Below, piece after piece: positions 1 through 6,099 of a DNA stretch of 10,259 nucleotides. The stretch is taken from the NCBI GenBank assembly GCA_023145535.1, contig JAGLDQ010000271.1, positions 1-10,259 of the forward strand. Direction: 5' to 3'. The translations under genes were made by a program, and so were the position numbers. Each line of letters starts with the position of its first letter. The stretch's first letter is position 1. The notes under the pieces were generated by a model. That model saw only the letters and a program-made list of their open reading frames with translations, had not been told where the DNA came from and ran no database searches. This DNA is from Cocleimonas sp. GTDB taxonomy: Bacteria > Pseudomonadota > Gammaproteobacteria > Thiotrichales > Thiotrichaceae.

Positions 1-1
1 T

Positions 2-778
2 TATGGTTCGCTCACTGGCATTAGAACCAGATGAGCTAGTGCTAACGTTGTAATTATTGGAACTATAGGATTTTGATTTGCTGTAACTTGCGCCTGTATT
101 CTTTATCACAAACTGCTTTATTCCTCCTGCTTTTGCGATAACATCACGCACAGTTAGCGGAGTATCATTTATTTCAAAGACGCCTGGCTGCATTATTTGT
201 CCTGAAATATAAGCTTTTTGGCTACGATAAGCAGCAATAGAAACGCCGACTTGTGGATCTTTAAAGAATTTTGCTAGTTTCTTGGTTAACTCTAGTCGAA
301 TTTGTTCTGATGTCCTTCCACTAGCCTTTATTTTGCCAATATAAGGGAAGAAAAAATAACCTTGATTGCTAACTTTATGCCCCGCCGCAGTCGGAGATCG
401 AAATTCCCCAGCAGGAATCGTTAAATCTTTATGTCCCCACACGGTAATACTTAAAATATCCTGAGGGCCTATTCGGTAAGCATAACCTGTGACCCCTCTA
501 GCATGCCCTTTCGTTAAATATTTTTCTTTGATAGGCTTATTTTTTGATTTTTTCTTCAGCCTGTATCGGCTTGGGCGAGAAAAATAACGAATATTATTGT
601 AGCCTAATTTAACGAGCTTAAAATCTTTATTGGGTACGGCGCGTTGACTTTTAGGTACAAGCTGAGAATCAAACGGGGGCATGCCAGGGATAGATACACA
701 ACTACTCAATATAGAAACGAGACTCATCAAAAATAAAATATTTTTTATTTTATAAAGAGATCTGAGGGATATATGCAT
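2..778 (-). CDS. wza: Wza-type polysaccharide export outer-membrane lipoprotein, 3' end beyond the window
   Basis: Wza forms the outer-membrane channel through which Wzy-pathway capsule or exopolysaccharide leaves the cell. The visible 259 residues start at the ATG at 778. They open with a lipoprotein signal peptide: basic start, hydrophobic stretch 13-24, lipobox LSSC with the acylated Cys at 27. The polysaccharide-export domain lies at about 98-185 and contains YRIGPQDILSITVW, FPYIGKI and KDPQVGV, all very close to E. coli Wza as I recall it. The first SLBB domain begins at about 188 (RSQKAYISGQ) and reaches an AGG at 217-219. A lysine-rich segment (about 69-90) precedes the export domain, and a Ser/Asn-rich stretch (231-255) interrupts the SLBB domain. 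No stop codon is reached before base 1, so about a third of a typical Wza is missing at the left edge. AAGAG lies about 8 bases before the start. Any wzc or wzb partner would lie outside. Confidence 0.9.
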   Translation of the reverse strand, partial: MHISLRSLYKIKNILFLMSLVSILSSCVSIPGMPPFDSQLVPKSQRAVPNKDFKLVKLGYNNIRYFSRPSRYRLKKKSKNKPIKEKYLTKGHARGVTGYAYRIGPQDILSITVWGHKDLTIPAGEFRSPTAAGHKVSNQGYFFFPYIGKIKASGRTSEQIRLELTKKLAKFFKDPQVGVSIAAYRSQKAYISGQIMQPGVFEINDTPLTVRDVIAKAGGIKQFVIKNTGASYSKSKSYSSNNYNVSTSSSGSNASERTI

Positions 779-849
779 AGGTGCACTCTTAAAATAACGA
801 TAGAATATTAAACATACGAAAGTAACAGTGATGGTCACCAGCTATATAT

Positions 850-880
850 ATAATAAAACACAAGCTGCCTGTTTTGTTAA
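850..880 (-). promoter_or_regulatory. possible wza promoter
   Basis: Reading on the minus strand, TTAACA (880-875) is followed 19 bases later by TATTAT (855-850), inside an AT-rich run of alternating TA. This resembles sigma-70 -35 and -10 boxes, but the spacing is longer than the preferred 17. It would give a leader of about 65 nt for wza. An inverted repeat CTGTTT/AAACAG (869-874 and 882-887) overlaps the -35 box and could be an operator. The call is weak. Confidence 0.25.
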
Positions 881-968
881 TAAACAGCGATATTCCCAAC
901 TAATTTAAAGAAGAAAGGCAATCAAAATGCTCTCTGTTACTCTACCTTACTTTATTAGGGTAAGAACT

Positions 969-988
969 TTTGTGAACTTGTTCACAAA
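969..988. promoter_or_regulatory. perfect CRP-type palindrome
   Basis: TTTGTGAAC and GTTCACAAA form a perfect 9-bp inverted repeat around a 2-base centre. The core at 971-986 matches the CRP/Vfr consensus TGTGA-N6-TCACA exactly. In gammaproteobacteria CRP-cAMP binds such sites to control carbon-responsive and surface genes, so wza is the attractive target; the ilvE start is about 270 bases away. As RNA it could instead fold into an 8-bp hairpin with a CUUG loop, so a structural role is not excluded. Confidence 0.5.
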
Positions 989-992
989 CAAT

Positions 993-1008
993 AAAGCGTA
1001 TACGCTTT
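993..1008. promoter_or_regulatory. 16-bp perfect palindrome, likely operator
   Basis: AAAGCGTA and TACGCTTT form an uninterrupted 16-bp palindrome. Its centre is 22 bp from the centre of the CRP-type site, about two helical turns, so both proteins would sit on the same DNA face. I do not recognise the regulator. Alternatively, AAAGCG-TATA-CGCTTTT is a short hairpin followed by four T on the plus strand, a poor terminator. Confidence 0.35.
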
Positions 1009-1252
1009 TAGCGATTAAGCAAACATCAACTTAACATTGCCTCAAGAAAAATAAACTTTCACTTTTTCGAGTCTTATGACCAAGCTTGCGAATTTTATAG
1101 ATAAACAAAAGTAATTACAAGCCACCCAAAGAAGCCGCATAAAAAACCTACAATCCAGCCAACAACCACTATTAATCTACTAGCTTTTTCCAGACTGATC
1201 AGTGTATTCTCCTTGATCCATTATATTTACTAATTTTAAGAGGATTTCTTCA

Positions 1253-2179
1253 ATGTCAATGGCAGACCGTGATGGGTTAATATGGTTTGATGGTAAAATG
1301 GTTCCTTGGCGCGAGGCTAATGTTCATGTTTTAACACACACACTACACTATGGTATGGGGGTTTTTGAAGGTGTGCGCGCCTATAAAACGGATCATGACG
1401 GTACGGCTATTTTTCGTCTCGCCGAACATACTGATCGCTTATTTGACTCGGCGAAAATTATGCGAATGGAGATGCCTTTTTCTAAGCAAGACATCAGTGA
1501 CGCTCAGATCCAATCGGTACGTGATAATAATTTAGACTCTGCCTACCTTCGCCCGATGTGCTTTTATGGCTCAGAAGGAATGGGCTTGCGTGCAGATAAT
1601 CTAAAAACACATGCGGTTGTTGCGGCTTGGGAATGGGGCTCTTATCTTGGTGAAGATAATATGAAGCATGGGTTGCGTATTAAAACGTCATCTTTTACCC
1701 GTCATCATGTTAACATTAGTATGTGTAAGGCGAAAGCAAATGGGCATTACATTAATTCTATGCTAGCCTTACAAGAAGCGCTAACAGATGGCTATGATGA
1801 AGCTTTACTGCTGGATAACGAAGGCTATGTTGCAGAGGGGAGCGGTGAGAATATTTTTATTATCAAAAATGGCATTATTTACACCCCTGACTTAACCTCT
1901 GCGCTGAATGGTATTACTCGTAATACGATTATGACACTGGCGAATGATCTTGGTTTTGAAATTCAAGAGAAACGAATCACGCGGGATGAGGTCTATATTG
2001 CGGATGAGGCTTTCTTTAGCGGCACCGCAGCAGAAGTAACCCCTATCCGCGAACTGGATAATCGCGCTATTGGCACAGGAACACGTGGACCAATAACAAA
2101 GCAACTACAATCATTATTTTTTGATGTAGTACATGGACGAGCTGAAAAATATAAACACTGGTTAACTTTTATTGACTGA
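1253..2179 (+). CDS. ilvE: branched-chain amino acid aminotransferase
   Basis: This PLP enzyme transfers the amino group between glutamate and the 2-oxo acids of leucine, isoleucine and valine, the last step of their synthesis, in the cytoplasm. At 308 residues it has the usual length for class IV (fold type IV) aminotransferases. The N-terminal HTLHYGMGVFEGVRAY (29-44) and R-rich substrate loops are typical. The PLP lysine is most likely K161 in KAKANGHY, by comparison with KAGGNY in E. coli IlvE, and EGSGEN (E195) and SGTAAEVTPIR follow in the expected order. The start at 1253 has AAGAGGA 8-9 bases before it; the ATG at 1259 is an alternative that loses two residues. It heads a run of co-directional genes, and the next one begins 13 bases after its stop. 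D-amino acid transaminase and ADC lyase are family alternatives, but the IlvE match is better. Confidence 0.93.
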   Translation: MSMADRDGLIWFDGKMVPWREANVHVLTHTLHYGMGVFEGVRAYKTDHDGTAIFRLAEHTDRLFDSAKIMRMEMPFSKQDISDAQIQSVRDNNLDSAYLRPMCFYGSEGMGLRADNLKTHAVVAAWEWGSYLGEDNMKHGLRIKTSSFTRHHVNISMCKAKANGHYINSMLALQEALTDGYDEALLLDNEGYVAEGSGENIFIIKNGIIYTPDLTSALNGITRNTIMTLANDLGFEIQEKRITRDEVYIADEAFFSGTAAEVTPIRELDNRAIGTGTRGPITKQLQSLFFDVVHGRAEKYKHWLTFID

Positions 2180-2192
2180 GGAATGATAATTC

Positions 2193-2405
2193 ATGGCGAC
2201 TCCACTAGGAACTTGTAAAAAACTAAATATAAAAAAAGATGTTCGTATTACGAAGGCCGATCTACCGTTACATTGTCCGCCAAGTGACTCTGTAGGCTGG
2301 TGTTCTCATCCACGTGTTTTTCTTGCGATAGAAACATCAAAAACAAAAAGTAGTCGTTGCCCTTATTGTGGGACTAAATACAGTTTAGTGAGCGATGTTC
2401 AATAA
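2193..2405 (+). CDS. small CHCC zinc-finger protein
   Basis: A 70-residue cytoplasmic protein with the pattern of the zf-CHCC family (PF10276, COG4391). The likely zinc ligands are C37, H39, C56 and C59 (WCSHP then CPYCGTKY). Homologues are common in proteobacteria and resemble a small subunit of mitochondrial complex I, but the bacterial function is not established. C8 and C28 are extra cysteines outside the motif. The ribosome site GAGGAA begins inside the stop codon of ilvE, so the gene is very probably co-transcribed and perhaps translationally coupled with ilvE. No membrane segment or signal peptide is present. Confidence 0.85.
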   Translation: MATPLGTCKKLNIKKDVRITKADLPLHCPPSDSVGWCSHPRVFLAIETSKTKSSRCPYCGTKYSLVSDVQ

Positions 2406-2442
2406 TCAATGCATTAGTCGGAAATAATAAAAATAAACTATT

Positions 2443-3390
2443 TTGAAAACGAAGCTTAAAAAACAATTTTTTTTACATCCACGCTATTGGGGAGTGTGGC
2501 TAGCCATTGGACTATTGCGCTTATTAACCTTCCTGCCTTGGTCATGGCAAATGAAGTTAGGTGCAAGGTTTGGCAAGCTAATGTATCGTTTGCTCACATC
2601 ACGTCGCCGTATTGCTAATATCAATCTTAAACTTGCCTTTCCAGAGCTGTCTGATGTCGAGCGAGATAAACTCTGTGTTGAACACTTTATCTCACTAGGA
2701 CAAGGCATAATCGATATGACCTTGAGTTGGTGGGGGTCTGATGAAGAGCTGGAATCACTTTCTACACTGGAAGGATTGCAGTATTTACAACAAGGCTTAG
2801 CCAATGACAAAGCAGTGATTTTATTTGGGATGCATTTTACCAGTTTAGAAGTCGGTGGCCCCATTGTCTCTAAGCTAACAGATGGGGTTCATGTTGTCTA
2901 TCGCCCACATAAAAACCCACTCCTTGAGCAGATGGTTGCAAAGGTTAGAGCGCGTCGTTATGGTAAAGCGATTCCTAAAACAAAAATACGTGAACTTATT
3001 ATTAGTCTTAAAAAAGGGCATACGGTATGGACTGCCCCTGATCAAAGCTTCCAGTATAAAAATAGCCTACACATTCCTTTTTTTGGTGTTAAAGCCCCCA
3101 CCAATCCTAGTACTTCACGATTGGCATCCATTAGCAATGCACAAGTTATCCCCTTTATTACGGTGCGACAATATAATGAAAAGCAACAGGCAACGGGTTA
3201 TTTATTGCGTTTTTTACCCCCTTTAGATGATTTTCCTAGTGAGAGTGCAGAGCAAGATGCAATCCGCACTAACTTACTCATAGAGCAACAAGTGAGGGAG
3301 TTTCCAGCGCAATATTTATGGACACATAAACGTTATAAAAATCCTGATAATTCAGAGCGAGACTATTACGCTAATAATCAATCCGCATGA
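2443..3390 (+). CDS. lipid A late acyltransferase, LpxL/LpxM (HtrB/MsbB) family
   Basis: Inner-membrane enzyme that adds a secondary acyl chain from acyl-ACP to a Kdo-lipid A precursor. At 315 residues it fits the family. The N-terminus has the usual aromatic-rich anchor (HPRYWGVWLAIGLLRLLTFLP, residues 12-32). The catalytic HX4E motif is H131-FTSL-E136, followed by VYRPHKNPLLE (152-162), APDQSF and IPFFGV in the expected places, and a C-terminal PAQYLWTHKRYK. The start is TTG; an in-frame stop at 2434 rules out a longer form, and the first internal ATG would remove the conserved anchor. No good ribosome site precedes it, so expression may depend on upstream translation. It overlaps lptF by 4 bp. 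Whether it acts as LpxL, LpxM or LpxP cannot be told from sequence, so no symbol is given. Confidence 0.9.
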   Translation: MKTKLKKQFFLHPRYWGVWLAIGLLRLLTFLPWSWQMKLGARFGKLMYRLLTSRRRIANINLKLAFPELSDVERDKLCVEHFISLGQGIIDMTLSWWGSDEELESLSTLEGLQYLQQGLANDKAVILFGMHFTSLEVGGPIVSKLTDGVHVVYRPHKNPLLEQMVAKVRARRYGKAIPKTKIRELIISLKKGHTVWTAPDQSFQYKNSLHIPFFGVKAPTNPSTSRLASISNAQVIPFITVRQYNEKQQATGYLLRFLPPLDDFPSESAEQDAIRTNLLIEQQVREFPAQYLWTHKRYKNPDNSERDYYANNQSA

Positions 3391-4454
3391 TTATCCAACG
3401 CTACTTGCTACGTGAAATTTTTCAATCCTTTACAGGTACCTTACTCGTTCTCTTATTGATTATTGTTGGCAATACTTTTGTGCGTCTACTTGGCAATGTT
3501 AGTTCTGGCAACTTGCCCGTTGATTTATTAGGAAAAATGGTCTTAATGGGTTCAATCAATGGTGCAATTCAGCTTATTCCTGTCGCGCTCCTGATTGGTA
3601 TGATGTTGGCATTTGGACGACTTTATCGTGATAATGAAATAAGCGCCTTGCATGCATCAGGTGTCGGCCCTAAACAATTCTACAAGGGCATTTTTCTCTT
3701 TGTATTGCCACTGACCCTTCTGTTGGCAGTGATGGTTTTATATATCGTACCCACACTCGAACGCAGTACACAAAATATTAAAACAGAGGTAAAGCAACGC
3801 CCTGAAGCATCGGGTATTCCTGTGGGCGAATTTATGCATACTAGCGTTGGCAATCGACGTTTTACTATTTTTGTAGAAAAAATGGATGAAGAAAATGTGG
3901 TTATGGAACACTTTTTTATGCACTCGTCATCCGACACAAAAGACACGGTGCTAACTGCCAAGAAAGCATTGTTATTTGTTGATCAGCAAAGCGGTGAGCG
4001 TGTCTTGCAAATTAATGATGGCAGTCGCTACGACTATGACTCCACTCATCATGAGTTTCTTATTTTTCGTTTTGGAGAACATGGGCTGCGTGTTCCCAGC
4101 ACTAAAATATCCGACAAAGGCAAATTAACCGCTGCACCAACGTCTGAGCTGCTTGCACAAGCGACATTAGCCAGTAAAGCTGAGTTGCACTGGCGCGTGG
4201 CAATCATTCTCTCCGCCCCGATTGTCGCCTTATTAGCCTTTCCACTCAGTTATACCACCCCTCGCCAAGGACGCTTTGGAAAACTAGCGTTAGGTATCTT
4301 GCTTTATGCTATTTATGCAAATTTATTAATGACAGGAAAATCATTATTGGAAGAGGGTAAAATACCCAGCGTAATCGGCCTTTGGTGGGTTCATTTAATT
4401 TTCATTGTTTTAGCATTATGGCTAGTGCGTAAACAATACGGTAAAGCAGGATGA
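3387..4454 (+). CDS. lptF: LPS export ABC transporter permease LptF
   Basis: LptF pairs with LptG and the LptB ATPase to pull LPS out of the inner membrane and pass it through LptC to the LptA bridge. The 355 residues show the YjgP/YjgQ layout: three membrane segments (about 14-35, 51-77, 100-123), a periplasmic beta-jellyroll region (about 125-265), then three more segments (about 271-291, 300-318, 330-350). LYRDNEISALHASGVGP (77-93) is the family's conserved cytoplasmic coupling region after the second segment. The ATG overlaps the stop of the acyltransferase in an ATGA junction, and lptG starts the same way at its end, so the three are translated as a coupled unit. LptB and LptC are not in the window. 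Confidence 0.95.
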   Translation: MIIQRYLLREIFQSFTGTLLVLLLIIVGNTFVRLLGNVSSGNLPVDLLGKMVLMGSINGAIQLIPVALLIGMMLAFGRLYRDNEISALHASGVGPKQFYKGIFLFVLPLTLLLAVMVLYIVPTLERSTQNIKTEVKQRPEASGIPVGEFMHTSVGNRRFTIFVEKMDEENVVMEHFFMHSSSDTKDTVLTAKKALLFVDQQSGERVLQINDGSRYDYDSTHHEFLIFRFGEHGLRVPSTKISDKGKLTAAPTSELLAQATLASKAELHWRVAIILSAPIVALLAFPLSYTTPRQGRFGKLALGILLYAIYANLLMTGKSLLEEGKIPSVIGLWWVHLIFIVLALWLVRKQYGKAG

Positions 4455-5515
4455 AAATACTGGATGGGTATCTCTGGAAATCAACCTTGCAAGGACTGCT
4501 TGTTGCTTGGCTTGCCTTAGTGATGTTAGATGTATTTTTCGCCTTTATTAATGAGCTTAAAAGTACCGATGATCAATATACCAGCTACAGAGCCGCTATT
4601 TATTTGATCTACACGCTACCTGCGCGTTTTTATGAATTTTTTCCAACCGCGACCTTAATTGGCAGCTTATTAGGATTAGGTAATTTAGCCGCTAATTCTG
4701 AATTTATTGCGATGCGTGCCGCAGGTTTCTCTATTCGAGATATTATTTTCTCCGTTCTTAAACTAGGCGTACTCTTAACGGTATTAGCCTTTGTGGTGGG
4801 CGAATGGATTATTCCTGCGAGTGACTTGCAAGCACGTAATTATCTCGCGACCTTGAAAAATAAAAATGTTTATCTTGTGAGTGATGCAGGTCTTTGGATA
4901 AAGCAAAAAGACAGTATGATACACATTGGCAAAGTTTGGTCACAAGAAAAGCTGTCGGATGTCACGGTTTACCGTATGAAAGCTGACCGTAGTGGACTGG
5001 ATAAAATAATCAAAGCAAAGTCTGTCACAGCGACTAAAAAAGGTTGGCAATTAGATGAAGTCAATACAACCACGTTTGAAGAACAGCGTGTGAATACAGA
5101 GGCCATTAAACAAATTAACCATGCTGATTTACTCGATGCCGATATACTCAAAATAGCCGCGATGAAACCAGAACAACTTTCTGGTAGTGCTTTACGCAAG
5201 GTGATTAAACATCAAAAAGAGAATGCTTTAAAATCTGATAAGTTTGAACTGGCTTATTGGAAACGTTTTTCTGTCCCCCTTTCAACCTTAGTCATGCTCA
5301 TTCTTGCCATGCCTTTCCTCTTTGGTTCGCAACGCGGTGGTGGCACGGGTCAACGGGTTTTTATTGGTATTATTGTTGGTATCACCTTCTTCCTACTCAA
5401 TCGTGTACTCAATGAATTAGGCATTGTTTATGGTATTACGCCTATTATTAGTGCTTTCCTACCGCTGTTTATCTTCTTATTGATCAGTTTATGGGTATTG
5501 CGACGAATACGTTAG
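4451..5515 (+). CDS. lptG: LPS export ABC transporter permease LptG
   Basis: Partner of LptF in the LptB2FG complex of the inner membrane. The 354 residues repeat the same plan: membrane segments at about 14-35, 58-78, 97-118, a periplasmic jellyroll (about 120-268), and segments at about 274-293, 303-322 and 330-350. The opening MKILDGYLWKS and the motif NSEFIAMRAAGFSIRD after the second segment are typical of LptG and distinguish it from LptF. It starts in an ATGA overlap with lptF and is the last gene of the run. Only two bases separate its stop from an A7 tract and hairpin. That hairpin lacks a T tract in the lptG direction, so where this operon's transcript ends is unclear. Confidence 0.95.
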   Translation: MKILDGYLWKSTLQGLLVAWLALVMLDVFFAFINELKSTDDQYTSYRAAIYLIYTLPARFYEFFPTATLIGSLLGLGNLAANSEFIAMRAAGFSIRDIIFSVLKLGVLLTVLAFVVGEWIIPASDLQARNYLATLKNKNVYLVSDAGLWIKQKDSMIHIGKVWSQEKLSDVTVYRMKADRSGLDKIIKAKSVTATKKGWQLDEVNTTTFEEQRVNTEAIKQINHADLLDADILKIAAMKPEQLSGSALRKVIKHQKENALKSDKFELAYWKRFSVPLSTLVMLILAMPFLFGSQRGGGTGQRVFIGIIVGITFFLLNRVLNELGIVYGITPIISAFLPLFIFLLISLWVLRRIR

Positions 5516-5517
5516 GC

Positions 5518-5554
5518 AAAAAAAGAGACCCTTACCGGGGAAAGTAAGGGTCTC
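5518..5554 (-). terminator. strong intrinsic terminator reading on the minus strand
   Basis: GAGACCCTTAC (5525-5535) and GTAAGGGTCTC (5544-5554) form a perfect 11-bp stem with an 8-base loop. On the minus strand the stem is followed directly by seven T (5524-5518), the classic rho-independent arrangement. On the plus strand it is followed by GGGTGAGATC, with no T tract, so it is at best a poor terminator for lptG. This orientation implies a minus-strand transcript arriving from higher coordinates. Confidence 0.8.
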
Positions 5555-5655
5555 GGGTGAGATCGGCAATGTTTTTATTTTTGGTATTTATAAATTGCTC
5601 TTAATCTCAGGGGCTTGCTGGTAAATTTTATTTTCTGTTGTTTACCCTGCAATTG
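5518..5655 (-). ncRNA. candidate sigma-54-dependent small RNA
   Basis: This is an inferred transcript of about 137 nt, with no protein frame in it. Its 3' end is the strong minus-strand terminator with U7. Its 5' end is inferred from the -24/-12 element at 5666-5681, which puts +1 near 5655. Near the 5' end GGUAAA and UUUACC (5646-5641 and 5625-5620 in transcript order) form a 6-bp stem. It displays a 15-base A-rich loop holding CAACAGAAAAUAAAA, and a second A-rich stretch AAAAAUAAAAAC lies further on. Such ARN triplets are the kind that bind the distal face of Hfq, and a U7 tail suits the proximal face. I know of no named RNA with this sequence. A read-through or untranslated tail of some other minus-strand transcript is the main alternative. 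Confidence 0.38.
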
Positions 5656-5665
5656 CTTATAGTAT

Positions 5666-5681
5666 TGCAACAGCGATGCCA
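5666..5681 (-). promoter_or_regulatory. sigma-54-like -24/-12 promoter element
   Basis: On the minus strand TGGCA, six bases, then TTGCA gives GG and GC separated by exactly 10 bases, as required for RpoN promoters (consensus TGGCACG-N4-TTGCW). Ten of the specified positions agree; the two mismatches are T and C at the sixth and seventh positions (consensus C and G). It lies about 110 bases upstream of a terminator in the same orientation. TATAAG just downstream could be read as a sigma-70 -10 box, but its spacing from TTGGCA is only 15. Confidence 0.42.
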
Positions 5682-5783
5682 ACTTTTAATTGTCATCACC
5701 AACAACGCAATAAATGATTGTTATAACAGCTATATTTAACTTTTTTTGATTTTTTATCTCCGCTATTATTCAACATCAAAAGA

Positions 5784-5818
5784 TGACACGGCTGTCACTA
5801 ACTTCCAATAATTGTCAC
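5784..5818. promoter_or_regulatory. cluster of TGTCA half-sites, possible activator site
   Basis: TGACA-CGGC-TGTCA (5784-5797) is an inverted repeat, and TGTCAC recurs exactly 20 bp further on (5793-5798 and 5813-5818). The 9-mer TAATTGTCA at 5809-5817 occurs again at 5687-5695, next to the sigma-54-like element. The inverted repeat is centred about 135 bp upstream of the inferred small-RNA start, a usual distance for a bacterial enhancer-binding protein. I do not recognise the regulator. The cluster is also about 100 bases upstream of the cold-shock promoter and could serve that instead. Confidence 0.3.
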
Positions 5819-5912
5819 CTTTTTCCCTTAAAAATAATGTCTGCAAGTCCCTATCTTAGTTATTTTTATCGCCTAAACGATAAAAAGCAATGGGCAATAA
5901 TGAGATATAGCA

Positions 5913-5940
5913 TTGACTATCGTATAACTGCCTATATATA
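5913..5940 (+). promoter_or_regulatory. sigma-70 promoter of the cold-shock gene
   Basis: TTGACT (5913-5918) and TATATA (5935-5940) are separated by 16 bases. Transcription would begin near 5947, leaving an untranslated leader of about 153 nt before the ATG at 6100. E. coli cspA has a leader of similar length (about 159 nt) that acts as a temperature-sensing structure, which supports this assignment. Confidence 0.6.
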
Positions 5941-5946
5941 CTTCGG

Positions 5947-6099
5947 GTAGCTTGAAAGTACGTTTTATATTTATGCAACACCATTTCGATGTTCCTTGGT
6001 TCCTCGTCCTGTTTTTCATAATTCATAGCAACATATTTCAGCATATCGGTTTCATTACTGATGAGACCACTTACACATTTGAATAAATAGGATAAAATT
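5947..6099 (+). promoter_or_regulatory. long 5' leader of the cold-shock gene
   Basis: The inferred untranslated leader has about 153 nt and ends with AGGA (6089-6092), 7 bases before the start codon. Long leaders of cspA-type genes refold on cold shock to expose the ribosome site and stabilise the mRNA. I infer the same here from length and position only; I did not identify a cold-box motif or compute a fold. Confidence 0.4.

Larger units (their letters stand above)
779..1252. other. divergent intergenic region between wza and ilvE
   Basis: This stretch of 474 bases separates two divergent genes, so it must carry promoters for both. It holds two adjacent perfect palindromes (969-988 and 993-1008), listed separately, and a 10-bp palindrome ACTGATCAGT at 1194-1203 about 50 bases before ilvE. 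I saw no convincing sigma-70 promoter for ilvE. A 35-codon open frame (927-1034) with a plausible ribosome site covers both large palindromes and is treated as probably not a gene. Confidence 0.6.
5516..6099. other. intergenic region between lptG and the cold-shock gene
   Basis: These 584 bases hold no protein gene I can support. Contents, left to right: minus-strand terminator, candidate small RNA, sigma-54-like element, TGTCA half-site cluster, cold-shock promoter and its long leader. A 62-codon minus-strand frame (5856-6044) crosses the promoter and leader of the cold-shock gene, has no good ribosome site, and is considered spurious. Confidence 0.6.

Noticed and set aside
1194..1203. ACTGATCAGT palindrome as an ilvE operator
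   Set aside because: A 10-bp palindrome is short enough to occur by chance, and no promoter could be placed next to it.
5518..5554. Terminator of the lptG operon
   Set aside because: In the plus direction the stem is followed by GGGTGAGATC, not a T tract; the T tract exists only on the minus strand.
5792..5818. Pho box in the TGTCA repeats
   Set aside because: The CTGTCA-like repeats are 20 bp apart, whereas PhoB sites repeat every 11 bp.
5856..6044. Minus-strand frame of 62 codons upstream of the cold-shock gene
   Set aside because: It crosses the cold-shock promoter and leader, has no clear ribosome site, resembles no family I know, and ends about 300 bases before the minus-strand terminator.
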